This document shows positions 1 to 10,369 of a stretch of 41,219 nt of DNA, piece by piece (the first letter of the stretch is position 1; each line of letters begins with the position of its first letter). Below the pieces are notes generated by a model. The model had not been told where the DNA came from and ran no database searches. It saw nothing but the letters and a program-made list of their open reading frames with translations. Source of the stretch: Pseudomonadota bacterium. Its GTDB lineage: Bacteria; Pseudomonadota; Gammaproteobacteria; Acidiferrobacterales; UBA6901. The translations under genes were made by a program, and so were the position numbers. Location of the stretch: assembly GCA_021819085.1 (NCBI GenBank), contig JAKASJ010000026.1:1-41219 (forward strand), written 5' to 3'.

Positions 1-1842
<1,842 letters not shown>

Positions 1843-1919
1843 CGCGGCCACCCTGCTTCTTTCATTTCACTGTCGCCGGCATGTGCGGCAACATCCGATA
1901 ACACGCGAAGGAACAGACC

Positions 1920-2927
1920 ATGCGCACTTTGATTACCGGCGTTGCCGGGTTCATCGGCTCGAATCTCGCCATGCGGCTGCTGAAGCGCGGCGACACGGTT
2001 TACGGCGTCGACAGCATGAACGACTATTATTCTGTGTCCCTCAAGGAATCACGCCTGGCGCGCTTTGCCGACCATCCGAACTTCCGCTTCCAGAAACTGG
2101 ACATATCGGACCGGGATGCCGTCGCAGGCCTGTTCCGGGAGAACCACTTCGATTCCGTGATGAACCTGGCGGCCCAAGCGGGCGTACGCTACTCGCTTGA
2201 AAATCCGCATGCCTATGTTGATGCCAACCTCGTGGGCTTCGTAAACCTCCTCGAAGGCTGCCGCCATTCCAAGGTCGGCCACTTCGTATTCGCTTCGTCG
2301 AGCTCGGTCTACGGCGCCAACAGCAAGCAGCCATTCTCGGAGCATGACAACGTCGACCATCCAGTCTCGCTTTACGCAGCCACCAAGAAAGCGAACGAAC
2401 TCCTCGCGCACAGCTATGCGCACCTCTTTGGACTGTCCTGCACCGGATTACGCTTCTTCACGGTATACGGACCCTGGGGCCGTCCCGACATGGCTCTGTT
2501 CCTGTTCACAAAGGGCATACTGGAGGGCAAGCCGATCCCGGTTTTCAACCGCGGGCAGATGGTGCGCGATTTCACCTACATTGACGATATCGTAGAGGGA
2601 GTCGTCCGGGTCATCGATCATCCGGCCATGCCCGACCCGGCCTGGTCGGGCGATCGGCCCGACCCGGCAACCAGCCGCGCGCCCTACCGCATCTTCAACA
2701 TAGGCAACAGCTCTCCGGTCGCGCTGATGCACTACATCCGCGTTCTGGAAAAAGAGCTCGGCAGAAAAGCCATCCTGGACCTGCTGCCGATGCAGGACGG
2801 CGACGTACCGTCCACCGTGGCCGACGTACATGAACTGGATGCCGCGGTCGGCTTCAAGCCCTCCACTCCGGTGGAAGTGGGGATCTCGCGCTTCGTAAAA
2901 TGGTACAGGGAGTACTATACGGCGTGA
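1920..2927 (+). CDS. UDP-uronate 4-epimerase (LpsL/TviC-like)
   Basis: This extended short-chain dehydrogenase should interconvert UDP-glucuronate and UDP-galacturonate, or the N-acetylated equivalents, in the cytosol. The 335-residue protein starts with the NAD-binding motif GVAGFIG (7-13), has the SSS segment (about 126-129) and the catalytic Tyr152-x3-Lys156 pair (YAATK). The stretches [13 protein letters not shown] and [13 protein letters not shown] are typical of UDP-glucuronate 4-epimerases. It follows the dehydrogenase closely and probably acts on its product. Its 3' end converges on the ATPase gene, with 63 bases between the two stops containing a weak GCCGC/GCGGC stem but no clear terminator. 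Confidence 0.92.
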   Translation: MRTLITGVAGFIGSNLAMRLLKRGDTVYGVDSMNDYYSVSLKESRLARFADHPNFRFQKLDISDRDAVAGLFRENHFDSVMNLAAQAGVRYSLENPHAYVDANLVGFVNLLEGCRHSKVGHFVFASSSSVYGANSKQPFSEHDNVDHPVSLYAATKKANELLAHSYAHLFGLSCTGLRFFTVYGPWGRPDMALFLFTKGILEGKPIPVFNRGQMVRDFTYIDDIVEGVVRVIDHPAMPDPAWSGDRPDPATSRAPYRIFNIGNSSPVALMHYIRVLEKELGRKAILDLLPMQDGDVPSTVADVHELDAAVGFKPSTPVEVGISRFVKWYREYYTA

Positions 2928-2990
2928 CGCGCGGCATCATCGACATGCAGTCTGGCCGCAGGGTTAGCGGCGCGCCTGCTCGTACAGGGG

Positions 2991-4076
2991 TCAAAGCGAC
3001 TTCTGTGACCCTTTTTTCTGAGGTCCCGGTCCCGCTGCCTTCTGATTCATCGCCGGATTCCGGGACACGGCAATGCGCCCGAGAGTCCGCTCAATGGTCG
3101 AAATGCCGTTAGCGATATTCGAAAGCAGCGGCGTGATTTCATTGAGCCTGCCAAGGCGTTCGGTCAGATCCGACAATCGCTTGGAGTTTTCCTCGATAAG
3201 ATGCCGCAGTTCGCGGTTTTTCCCGGACGCTTTCTGGAGCCGGACCCGCGCCTTGACCCTCTCCGAATAGGGTTTCCACTGAAGCTCCCCTATAGCGGTC
3301 TTCAAGCTGCCAACGGTTACCGTCGGCGTCCTGTCGGTAAAGGCACAGGTCAGAGCCATATCGCACAGGACATTGATAAGCCGAGGAATGCCTCCCGTGT
3401 ACTCGTAGACCATCGGCAGCACGTCCGCATCGAATAGCAGCCGATCTCCCGCCCCAGCGACCCGCAGCCGGTGGTAGACATAATCCCTTGTCTCCCGGTC
3501 CGACAGTGCCGAGATGTGGCAACGCAGACGCACTCTCTGAAGCAGCTGCTCCATTTCAGGGGAATCCAGTATCTCATTGAGCTCGGGCTGCCCGACAAGG
3601 ATCACGTGCAGGATCTTTTCCTTCTGCGTTTCCAGACCCGAAAGCATGCGGATCTCTTCGAGCACCTTTGGGCTGAGGTTCTGGGCCTCATCCACGATAA
3701 GGACCAGCTGTTTGGACTGAAGAAAGCTGTCTATCAGGAAGGTGCTCAGCATGTCCATGAGCTCGACCTTCGAGGCATTGAAAGGACTGAGCCCGAATTC
3801 CACGAGCACCGCCTGCAGGAACTGAATTTCATCGAGCTGTGTCTGATAGATCTTGGCAACCGCAGCGGTATCGTCGAACTCAGACAGCAATTTCTGAAGG
3901 AGCGTTGTCTTGCCGGCACCGATCTCGCCGGTGACGACCACAAAACCGTCCCGGTTCCAGATCGTATAGTCCATATAGGCCTTGGCACGCGCGTGCGACT
4001 CGCTCATGTACAGAAAATCCGAATCCGGCGTGAGCTGGAATGGATGCTCGTGCAGCTTGTAGAATTCGAGGTACAT
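2991..4076 (-). CDS. XrtA/PEP-CTERM-locus ExeA-like ATPase
   Basis: This AAA-type ATPase resembles the secretion ATPases (ExeA/GspA-like, TIGR03015 type) of XrtA EPS loci. The 361-residue protein begins MYLEFYKLHEHPFQLTPD, a family signature. It has Walker A GEIGAGKTT (50-58), Walker B LVLIVDE (124-130), and an arginine-rich sensor region (QRVRLRCHI). The last quarter, about residues 270-335, is charged and heptad-like and probably forms a coiled coil. The ATG at 4074-4076 was chosen over an upstream in-frame ATG because it matches the family start and lies 7 bases after the stop of the preceding gene. It is the last gene of the export operon. No membrane segment is evident, so it is probably cytosolic or peripheral. 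The exact role in EPS export is unknown in the family. Confidence 0.88.
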   Translation of the reverse strand: MYLEFYKLHEHPFQLTPDSDFLYMSESHARAKAYMDYTIWNRDGFVVVTGEIGAGKTTLLQKLLSEFDDTAAVAKIYQTQLDEIQFLQAVLVEFGLSPFNASKVELMDMLSTFLIDSFLQSKQLVLIVDEAQNLSPKVLEEIRMLSGLETQKEKILHVILVGQPELNEILDSPEMEQLLQRVRLRCHISALSDRETRDYVYHRLRVAGAGDRLLFDADVLPMVYEYTGGIPRLINVLCDMALTCAFTDRTPTVTVGSLKTAIGELQWKPYSERVKARVRLQKASGKNRELRHLIEENSKRLSDLTERLGRLNEITPLLSNIANGISTIERTLGRIAVSRNPAMNQKAAGPGPQKKGSQKSL

Positions 4077-4083
4077 GATCGTA

Positions 4084-5475
4084 TTACCGGCTGTACATGA
4101 TGTCCCTTGCAATGTTGTCCTGTTCCATCAGCGACGGAACCACGTTGCCCGCATTCACGAACGCGAAGTTGCTGTAGTACGAAATGCTCAGGACGATTCG
4201 CTTTTCCGAATACGAGTTCGCAGCAGCGTTGCTTCGCTGGCGTGTCACCTGGCCTTCCAGCCCAAGAAAGATATTGGGACGCGCCTCATACGTCAATCCT
4301 GCGCCTTCCTGCCCGATGCGGTTGATGACCGAGCTCTCGTAAAACCTCGACCTGACGTAACTGCCGAAAATATTTCCGAGAAGCATGCCGGAAAGCCGGT
4401 AACCCAGCTGGACGTCCGCACCCGTCTGCTGCTGATCGAGCGGAGCCGTGTAGTACTTGAGTTTCTGGTCGAAAAGATTGACCGAATCCGTACTGTAGCC
4501 CCTGCTGTACGTATACGTCGCACTCACGCTGTCCTGGCGATAGATATCGGTACCTACGGTAGTACCGCTGGCGATTCCTCCCACCGCTTCGGCTGACAGA
4601 ATCGCGTCCTCGGTATCAGTGATCGCAGACATGGCCGTGACGTCGACCGTCGATCTCTCCGTCAGTCGGTGGGAGGCCAACAGCCTCGCGTAGACGCCGT
4701 TCACGTTTCCGCGACCGGTCTGGTTCAGCCTCTGGTTCAGCCAGGTACCACCGAGATCCGCGATCCACGCGGTGTCCTGCAGGTGCGTGTTCATGCGCAG
4801 GAACAGATCCTGCCGGCTATAGCCGGAGACAGCAACGTTCTGGGTGTACTTGGTATGCTCGCCATGGTAATTGAGCGAGAAAACGGTGATCGGGGAGTAC
4901 TGGTAAAGCCATCCGACAAAGCCCCCGACGCGGTTCGAATTGTTATTGGCGACGCCGGCATGAAAGTTGTCGTAACGTGCCCCGAATGCCAGCGTATTCA
5001 GCGGGTCCACGTGCACCAACACGTTCGGGCCCGTTGTGAACACATTGACGTTCTGGATGTTGTTGGGCGTGATGGTTGCAAACGGAATTATCGGGACCTG
5101 CCCATAGTAGTCCTCTGCAGTCCAGCTCAGGCTCTGGGGCTTGATCATCCACGTCGCGGCCGAATTCAGCGTGAACAGCGTTTGGTTGCTGAAGACCTGG
5201 TGCTGGTAATCGTCGTACTCCAGTTGCGAATAGACGCGTGCGCTGAAATTCCGCAGATTGTTCTCCTGCCACGCCAGTTTTCCCTTGGCGACGTTGAGCC
5301 AGTCTGCGCGCGGATCAGTGCTAGAGAGCGCCATGTTGTTGCTGTGCACGGCGCTGTAGCCCAGTCCGTATCCCAGCTCGGTAGCCGCCGACAACGTGGG
5401 AATGGAAAAAACAAGCAGTCCGAGGGCAGTCGGCCACCACGTTCTGCAATATTCCCCTTTTTCCGTGGCTCCCAC
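4084..5475 (-). CDS. XrtA-locus outer-membrane beta-barrel protein (TIGR03016-like)
   Basis: The mature region shows alternating hydrophobic/polar strands rich in Tyr, Asn and Ser and ends in strand-like KRIVLSISYYSNFAF, the pattern of a large beta-barrel. It is the counterpart of the uncharacterised outer-membrane proteins (EpsL-like) of XrtA EPS loci, thought to be the outer-membrane export channel. The frame is open to 5559, but a GTG at 5475-5473 gives a proper signal peptide (Arg, then ALGLLVFSIP, then cleavage near LSA/ATELG) and lies 4 bases beyond the stop of the kinase-like gene, with GGAG upstream; the longer form would overlap that gene and bury the signal peptide. The product is about 463 residues. 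It is translationally linked to its neighbours on both sides. Confidence 0.82.
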   Translation of the reverse strand: MGATEKGEYCRTWWPTALGLLVFSIPTLSAATELGYGLGYSAVHSNNMALSSTDPRADWLNVAKGKLAWQENNLRNFSARVYSQLEYDDYQHQVFSNQTLFTLNSAATWMIKPQSLSWTAEDYYGQVPIIPFATITPNNIQNVNVFTTGPNVLVHVDPLNTLAFGARYDNFHAGVANNNSNRVGGFVGWLYQYSPITVFSLNYHGEHTKYTQNVAVSGYSRQDLFLRMNTHLQDTAWIADLGGTWLNQRLNQTGRGNVNGVYARLLASHRLTERSTVDVTAMSAITDTEDAILSAEAVGGIASGTTVGTDIYRQDSVSATYTYSRGYSTDSVNLFDQKLKYYTAPLDQQQTGADVQLGYRLSGMLLGNIFGSYVRSRFYESSVINRIGQEGAGLTYEARPNIFLGLEGQVTRQRSNAAANSYSEKRIVLSISYYSNFAFVNAGNVVPSLMEQDNIARDIMYSR

Positions 5476-5479
5476 CGCG

Positions 5480-6400
5480 TCACGCTCCAGCCCGATGCCG
5501 GAACAGCCCTGCCAGCCAGGAAATACCGGGCAGCGAACCGGCCCATGGCCACAGATCACGAAACGGGTTCAATGTCCGGGGTTCATTGTTGAATACGATC
5601 CCCACGAGTTTTTTTGCCCCGATGGCCTTGGCCGCCGCCAGGATCTGGGATTCGCTCACCCTGCCATACGGGACCACCAGCAGAACGTAGTCGGCAAGCT
5701 CAGCGAGAATGCGGCTGTCTGCTGATTCCGTTACGGCCGGCGCATCGAGAACCACGTAGCGTTCCGCATACCGCGCCTTCAGTGCTTCCAGCAACCGCCG
5801 CATCTTGAGCGAGGTGAAGTATTCGCTCGCTATCTCGCGGCGCGCCCCTGAAGGGATCAGCCGCAATCGCGGTATCCCCACCTGATAGATGATTTTCTCC
5901 ACCGGCATGTCCGCGGCTTCCAGATAATCCGTCAGACCGCGCTGAATTTCCGTTCCGCTCTTTTTCATGAGCCCGGGATTGCGCAGGTTGCAGTCGATCA
6001 GCAGCGCCGTCTTGCCTTCATCGAACGCAAACGACACCGCAAGATTGCGTGCCACAAACGTTGCCCCATCACCCGCGGTGACCGATGTGACCATCAGCAC
6101 CATGTTTTCGGAACCGCCTTTCTGGATCAATTTGGTGCGTAATTCCCGGAACGCATCCACAGTGCGGTTGTCCCGCATGTCCGGAAAGATGATCCTGCCT
6201 TCCGCAAGATCCTGTCCGCTGATGCGGTCGGTATCCGCCATGCGCGCGATCTCATCACGGGCATGCCCGCGCTTTTCGAGTTCCGCGACCTCTGAACCCG
6301 GCGTGCGCACGAGCGCCCGTCCGGCCGCCGACTCCGGCCGCGACCCCTTCGAGCGTCTCATGCTCTGGGCCTGTCTAAGCGCCTCCTCGATTTTGCTCAT
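5480..6400 (-). CDS. CpsD/CapB-like tyrosine-kinase-family ATPase with degenerate P-loop
   Basis: The 306-residue protein has the BY-kinase fold layout used to control EPS chain length: a leader starting MSKIEEALRQAQ, then VDAFRELRTKL, a P-loop region, a Walker A'-like LLIDCNLRNP (about 133-142) and Walker B-like VVLDAPAV (about 216-223). The Walker A reads TAGDGATF (108-115), so the position of the invariant nucleotide-binding Lys is Ala113. The A' motif has DCN where DAD/DxD is usual. The C-terminus ends in HRAGA and lacks the Tyr cluster that is autophosphorylated in BY-kinases. It may therefore bind nucleotide poorly and act as a non-catalytic partner of the chain-length protein, whose stop lies 2 bases upstream. 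The family call is firm; loss of kinase activity is inferred. Confidence 0.85.
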   Translation of the reverse strand: MSKIEEALRQAQSMRRSKGSRPESAAGRALVRTPGSEVAELEKRGHARDEIARMADTDRISGQDLAEGRIIFPDMRDNRTVDAFRELRTKLIQKGGSENMVLMVTSVTAGDGATFVARNLAVSFAFDEGKTALLIDCNLRNPGLMKKSGTEIQRGLTDYLEAADMPVEKIIYQVGIPRLRLIPSGARREIASEYFTSLKMRRLLEALKARYAERYVVLDAPAVTESADSRILAELADYVLLVVPYGRVSESQILAAAKAIGAKKLVGIVFNNEPRTLNPFRDLWPWAGSLPGISWLAGLFRHRAGA

Positions 6401-6402
6401 GA

Positions 6403-7953
6403 TCAGATCACTCCAGTCACTTTCAAGACGGAGAGCCCCGCAAGCACCATCACGTCCGCCATCAGCACCATGCCGAGCCGACTCAGGTTGCGCATCGTTG
6501 CCTCATTCTCCTGGGGAGTAAACAGATGCGGTACGACCGCCATCAGAGGCAGCTTCATCTTCTCGGAAATAACCGATTCCGCGCAGACACGTGGATCGAA
6601 CTGCAGCTTGGCAAACAGCAGTCCGATGGGCAGCACCAACCCCAGGAAGAATCCGCCAAAGATGAAATCAGCGAATCGCAGACCTTCCGGTTCGTGAGGC
6701 AATTCTGCATGGCTCTGGATCTGGAAGGTGAGACCCTCCTTCTGATTGTCCAGGTTCATGGTAACCCGCGCAATCTCCCTCCGCCTGAGCAGATCCTGGT
6801 AGATGTCGCGGTTGACCGTATAGTCCCGCGTCAGTTCGGCCAGGGTTTCCTCACCGCTGTGGACTTCACGCCCGCGCTTGAGCTCCTGGGCCATGAGCTT
6901 GCGGTAATCGGCCAGGCGTACACTCAGCGTCGCGATCCGCGTCCGCGTCAGGGACAATTCCTGGCGCAGATGCTGGTAGAGAGGATTGAGATCCATGCTT
7001 TCGTTAAGGGCCAGGTGACCGCCGCTGGTCTTGGCCTCCTGCGCCTTCTTGCGGCTCACCTCGATGTCGCGCCTCAGGTCCGCAATCTCGTGCTTGAGCT
7101 GCACAATGTCCGGATAGGTGTCCCGGTAGTTGAGCTGCAGCGTGGCCAGCTGCCCCTGAAGCTTGGCAATGCGCGCTTCGTACTGGCCCTCACGCGCATA
7201 TTCGGCCGTTGCCCGTGCCTCCCCGTTGAGCTGCTTGTTCAGCGAGCTCTGCTTGATCTCCGTCTCCTTGAGTTCTTCGCTGGTCTTGTCGATTTTGTCC
7301 TGGAGATTGTTCAGCCTTTGCCCGACCTGCCCTTCGCTCCCGGGCCTTGTCGTCAGGTTCGCAGTCTGGAATTTCTTCAGAGCGTTCTCGACGTCAGTCA
7401 GCTTCGCCCGGTACTGCAGTACCTGCTGATTGATGAAGTTGAACGCATCCCTGCTTTCCTTGGCCTTGGCCGCGAGCGTTGTCGCGATGAACAGATCGGT
7501 CAAGTCCTTGGCAGTGAGATAGGCACGCTGGGGGTTGGAATCGGTGTACTGGATCCTGATCAGATTCCTGTTGTCACCAACGTGGGTAACGCTGGTGTGC
7601 GGGATGAGTACCCCGTGGATGATTTTGGATTCCTGCTTCGGGGTCGTTTTGCTGGTGACCCAGCCCGTGTCACGGGCTAACTGGGCCATGATGTGGTGGC
7701 CGTAGATCATCGCGCGCGCGACGCTGGCCGTACTGGTTTCGCCGGTATCGACAGCCGTCCCATGCATTAACGGCCGGATGATGTTCTTGTTCTGGACCAG
7801 GATCGTTGTAGAGGAAGTATAGTGCTGCGGCCAAAACAGGCCCGCTATCGCCACACACAAACTGACAACAACAAACAGGGCCACGATCGCCTTTCGATAT
7901 ACGAATGCCTCGCGTGCCAGCACCTGGAATAATTGTTCGGAAGGCAGATCCAT
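6403..7953 (-). CDS. XrtA-type polysaccharide chain-length determinant (Wzz family)
   Basis: This inner-membrane co-polymerase sets EPS chain length and partners the adjacent kinase-like ATPase. The 516-residue protein has a TM helix at about 22-42 (VALFVVVSLCVAIAGLFW), a Wzz domain starting YTSSTTILVQNKNI, and a long periplasmic section with coiled-coil segments (for example KIDKTSEELKETEIKQSSL and LKHEIADLRRDIEVSRKKA). Two further hydrophobic stretches near the C-terminus (FIFGGFFLGLVLPIGLLF and MADVMVLAGLSVLKV) would return it to the membrane. It resembles TIGR03007 proteins of XrtA loci. The ATG at 7951-7953 is preceded by AGGA at good spacing; a TTG two codons upstream is less likely. 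It lies 37 bases after the exporter gene and 2 bases before the next start. Confidence 0.9.
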   Translation of the reverse strand: MDLPSEQLFQVLAREAFVYRKAIVALFVVVSLCVAIAGLFWPQHYTSSTTILVQNKNIIRPLMHGTAVDTGETSTASVARAMIYGHHIMAQLARDTGWVTSKTTPKQESKIIHGVLIPHTSVTHVGDNRNLIRIQYTDSNPQRAYLTAKDLTDLFIATTLAAKAKESRDAFNFINQQVLQYRAKLTDVENALKKFQTANLTTRPGSEGQVGQRLNNLQDKIDKTSEELKETEIKQSSLNKQLNGEARATAEYAREGQYEARIAKLQGQLATLQLNYRDTYPDIVQLKHEIADLRRDIEVSRKKAQEAKTSGGHLALNESMDLNPLYQHLRQELSLTRTRIATLSVRLADYRKLMAQELKRGREVHSGEETLAELTRDYTVNRDIYQDLLRRREIARVTMNLDNQKEGLTFQIQSHAELPHEPEGLRFADFIFGGFFLGLVLPIGLLFAKLQFDPRVCAESVISEKMKLPLMAVVPHLFTPQENEATMRNLSRLGMVLMADVMVLAGLSVLKVTGVI

Positions 7954-7990
7954 GTTCAATTCCTGATCGATAACTCTGAATCCGCGAAGA

Positions 7991-8620
7991 TTAGAAAAGC
8001 CTTTGCGGAACGGTGATCACGTCTCCCGGCTCGAGTGGGATATTCGTTGCCAGATCACCATCGTTCAAAATGGCGCCGAGATTGATCGGAATGACGATGG
8101 TCTTTTTGCCCACCTCGCGGTAAACCTTGGTGCTGTCCGCTGCGGCAAACTGATTCGGTCCACCTGCCTCCAGGATGGCGTCCAGCACCGTCATACCCTC
8201 CCTCCACGGTATCGACTCCGGTTTCAGCACGGCGCCCGTGATGCGGACACGTGACAGATACTCGTGGCTCTCGAGCCCGACGACGATCACGGTGACATTC
8301 GGATCACGGATGTAATAGGACAACTTCTCTTTGATCACGGCAGCGACCTGTTCGGCCGTCAAACCGCTGGCGCGCACATCGCCGATCAGCGGAACCGATA
8401 TCTTGCCATCCGGACGGACTGGAACGGTAACCGACAGGTCCGGGTTATGCCAGACCGAGACTTCAATACGGTCGGCCACCCCGATCTTGTACTCGCCGGT
8501 ATGGGTGAATGCCTTGTCCGCGCCGGCAAGGGCGGAGGGTTCGACAACCTGCGGTCCGCTGGCGCAGGCAGCGAGCACCAGCAGAAAACTCAATGCGGTC
8601 AAAGAACGGAAAACTCTCAC
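7991..8620 (-). CDS. Polysaccharide export lipoprotein (Wza/EpsA-like, XrtA type)
   Basis: This is a periplasmic/outer-membrane export component and the first gene of the export operon. The 209-residue protein has a lipoprotein signal with lipobox LVLAAC (Cys at about residue 19), a polysaccharide-export domain (YKIGVADRIEVSVWHNPDL through SVPLIGDV), and an SLBB-type beta-grasp (VRITGAVLKPESIPWREGMTVLDAILEAGG). It ends soon after GDVITVPQRLF, shorter than E. coli Wza and like the TIGR03027 exporters of XrtA loci, which lack the C-terminal outer-membrane helix. The beta-barrel downstream may supply that function. Translation starts at a GTG (8618-8620) with a strong purine-rich GAGGGGGAAAG just before it. 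Confidence 0.92.
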   Translation of the reverse strand: MRVFRSLTALSFLLVLAACASGPQVVEPSALAGADKAFTHTGEYKIGVADRIEVSVWHNPDLSVTVPVRPDGKISVPLIGDVRASGLTAEQVAAVIKEKLSYYIRDPNVTVIVVGLESHEYLSRVRITGAVLKPESIPWREGMTVLDAILEAGGPNQFAAADSTKVYREVGKKTIVIPINLGAILNDGDLATNIPLEPGDVITVPQRLF

Positions 8621-9027
8621 CTTTCCCCCTCAATCCAGTCTTTAAAAACGTGTTATTAAAAACCTGCGTTTTCCACAGGAATGACTTAAATCGATTTTAC
8701 TCTGTATAATCGACAGGCGATAGTGCACAGGTGACGAACGGTCGGGCAGGCAGTAGCCACATGGGTCCCGTGAGGGGCGCCTATTCTAAAAGATGGGCAT
8801 GTGCGAGAGCGGTCTGCATTCGAGAACATGGACCCCCTTTCTCCGGCAGGCCTGTCCGACCGAGAACCAAGAAACACTGGCTGATGTTGCATAATGTGTC
8901 CGAGCAATCCGTTAACAATGACCGTCCTTTCTGATCGCTGCGGTCAGGACTGGCTGCTGACAGAGACAGCTCGACTCCTGCCGGAACATCTTCCACCGGG
9001 CGAAATTTGATACAACAGGCTTGATTG
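8621..9027. other. Divergent regulatory region between export operon and J-domain gene
   Basis: These 407 bases separate the divergent exporter and J-domain genes. No gene was found; the small open frames on both strands have no protein-like features. A plus-strand promoter-like pair at 8681-8710 is listed separately. For the export operon no clear -10/-35 was found, only AT-rich sequence within 100 bases upstream of the GTG. I looked for a sigma-54 site because XrtA EPS loci are often RpoN-controlled. The nearest candidate, at about 8878-8891 on the plus strand, has GG and GC separated by 8 instead of 10 bases and was rejected. Confidence 0.4.
8681..8710 (+). promoter_or_regulatory. Possible sigma-70 promoter
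   Basis: A perfect -10 hexamer TATAAT (8705-8710) is preceded at 18 bases by ATGACT (8681-8686), which matches four of six -35 positions. It points toward the J-domain gene, but would leave a leader of about 310 bases before its ATG at 9028. That leader contains no recognised RNA element. Confidence 0.3.
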
Positions 9028-9930
9028 ATGAACCGAGATTATCTTGTCTGGTACCGTGCCCTGGAGGTCGAACCCGGGTGCAGCTGGACACAGCTGCGCA
9101 GCTCCTACCAGCAACTGGTGCGCACCTGGCATCCCGACCGCTTTTGCCAGCAGCCTGAAAAGAAAGCCCTGGCCGAGGAAAGAATCAAGGAGATCAATCA
9201 AGCCTACCATGTACTTTCGGCCTATCGTGAACGCTACGGCAACCTTCCGGCAGCCAATTCCAGACCCGATCGGCACTCCCGGGACGGAACACCCGGCGAA
9301 CACCCGTCACGGGCGCCATCCGCCGTGCTGACGGATTCCGATTGGTCGTCCCCTCGTCCGCCAGGTCCTGCCGCGAAACCCGCCCACCTGCTTCGGCTGC
9401 TGTTAATCGGACTTGCTTCATGGGCGGCATACACGCTCTGGTGGCCTCACCCGCCTGCCGCGGTTCCGCGCCCTGGGCCTTCGCTCGCAGGCAGGCACCG
9501 AACGGCGAAAGCCGGGCTGGTGTCAGCCAGCGTGAACGACCCGGCAAGGAACCGCGGGTTCTTCACAGTGGGTTCAACCCGCGACGAAGTACAGACTGTG
9601 CAGGGAATACCGACCAGCATCAGGAACGGCGTCTGGTACTACGGAAAATCCAGGGTTTATTTCTTGGATGGTACGGTAATGCGCTGGGTGAACGATCCGG
9701 CGGACCCGCTCAGGATCGCCTTCAGTGTGCCGAAGACGCCGCGTCGACCAACAACTTTTACCATAGGCTCCACAAAAACCTTGGTCAAATCAGTCCAGGG
9801 CAGGCCACTGCTGAAAACAGCCCATGAGTGGGACTATGGCGTGTCCAAGGTCTACTTCGCCGATGGTCGCGTTACTGGATGGTACAATTCACCTTTTTCG
9901 CCGCTCAATGCGGCCAGGAGCGCACCCTGA
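9028..9930 (+). CDS. Membrane J-domain protein with duplicated C-terminal repeat
   Basis: The 300-residue protein has three parts. Residues 4-70 form a J domain with the HPD motif at 35-37, which in DnaJ-family proteins stimulates Hsp70 ATPase. After a proline-rich linker, residues 120-139 (HLLRLLLIGLASWAAYTLWW) form one transmembrane helix. The periplasmic or C-terminal part carries two copies of a roughly 52-residue unit (about 178-230 and 243-295) built on GSTxxxVxxVQGxP, a Trp-Asp/Tyr-Tyr-Gly segment, then S-K/R-VYFxDGxVxxW and N-(5)-PL. The unit loosely recalls SmpA/BamE-type repeats. A J domain inside and repeats outside would place chaperone recruitment at the membrane. The start ATG follows a weak CAGG site. 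The gene is divergent from the EPS export operon; a direct link is only inferred. Confidence 0.8.
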   Translation: MNRDYLVWYRALEVEPGCSWTQLRSSYQQLVRTWHPDRFCQQPEKKALAEERIKEINQAYHVLSAYRERYGNLPAANSRPDRHSRDGTPGEHPSRAPSAVLTDSDWSSPRPPGPAAKPAHLLRLLLIGLASWAAYTLWWPHPPAAVPRPGPSLAGRHRTAKAGLVSASVNDPARNRGFFTVGSTRDEVQTVQGIPTSIRNGVWYYGKSRVYFLDGTVMRWVNDPADPLRIAFSVPKTPRRPTTFTIGSTKTLVKSVQGRPLLKTAHEWDYGVSKVYFADGRVTGWYNSPFSPLNAARSAP

Positions 9931-9979
9931 CCTGCGCCGTATTCCGGGAACCGCGTCATTGCAACTGCGCGGCGCAGCC

Positions 9980-10009
9980 TTGATGGTTTTCCAGATGCGG
10001 CTTTATACT
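9980..10009 (+). promoter_or_regulatory. Possible sigma-70 promoter for acyltransferase/GT pair
   Basis: TTGATG (9980-9985) and TATACT (10004-10009) are separated by 18 bases and match four and five positions of the sigma-70 hexamers. The acyltransferase start lies about 360 bases downstream, beyond the transposase remnant, so it may be a fortuitous match or an older promoter stranded by an insertion. Confidence 0.25.
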
Positions 10010-10199
10010 GCTTGCGCGAATCCGGGTGATCGCCATATGCCTATGCCCTGTAAGGGGACTAGGCGGTGCCAATATCCTGCAAAGACATCCATACATCTTG
10101 CCGAGATTATGCGGAAGCAGGTGCGCGTGTCATGCGTGCGCGTGAACCCCTGCGCGATAATTCCAGCAGCCTCACTGCGACAGGCCCTAAATCCTATTT

Positions 10200-10360
10200 G
10201 GCAGCGTCACTGAATTGACCACCGCCATCCACGAGTACATCACCTTGCATAATCAGAACATGGACCCTTCATCTGGGCCGCCAGGGCCTAGGACATCCCG
10301 CAGAAGGTCATTCGCGCCGATTGCCGGTCAGGCTCCAAACAAATAGAAGCACTGTGCTAG
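10200..10360 (+). pseudogene. IS630-like transposase, 3' remnant
   Basis: Translation from 10200 gives GSVTELTTAIHEYITLHNQN and then MDP. After a one-base deletion near 10268 the next frame gives FIWAARA, an in-frame TAG (10286-10288), then DIPQKVIRADCRS, closing with a TAG at 10358-10360. This order (a helix of the type xLxxAIxxYIxxHN, then PFIWxAxAxDIxxKVxRA) is the C-terminal end of IS630-family transposases. Only about the last 50 codons remain, with a frameshift and a stop, and no terminal repeats were recognised. It lies directly upstream of the acyltransferase start. Confidence 0.65.
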
Positions 10361-10369
10361 GTGCCCGAA

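Larger units (their letters stand above)
9931..10369. other. Intergenic region with IS remnant
   Basis: These 439 bases between the J-domain gene and the acyltransferase contain no intact gene. The right part (10200-10360) is a decayed transposase end, listed separately. The left part holds a promoter-like sequence at 9980-10009 and is otherwise featureless to me. Confidence 0.5.

Noticed and set aside
4669-5592. Long plus-strand open frame of 307 codons
   Set aside because: It lies opposite the beta-barrel gene; the high GC third positions of the real gene keep the antisense frame open. No protein features.
6526-7680. Long plus-strand open frame of 384 codons
   Set aside because: Antisense shadow of the chain-length determinant gene.
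8878-8893. Sigma-54-like TGGCTGATGTTGCA upstream of the J-domain gene
   Set aside because: The GG and GC are 8 bases apart; RpoN sites need 10.
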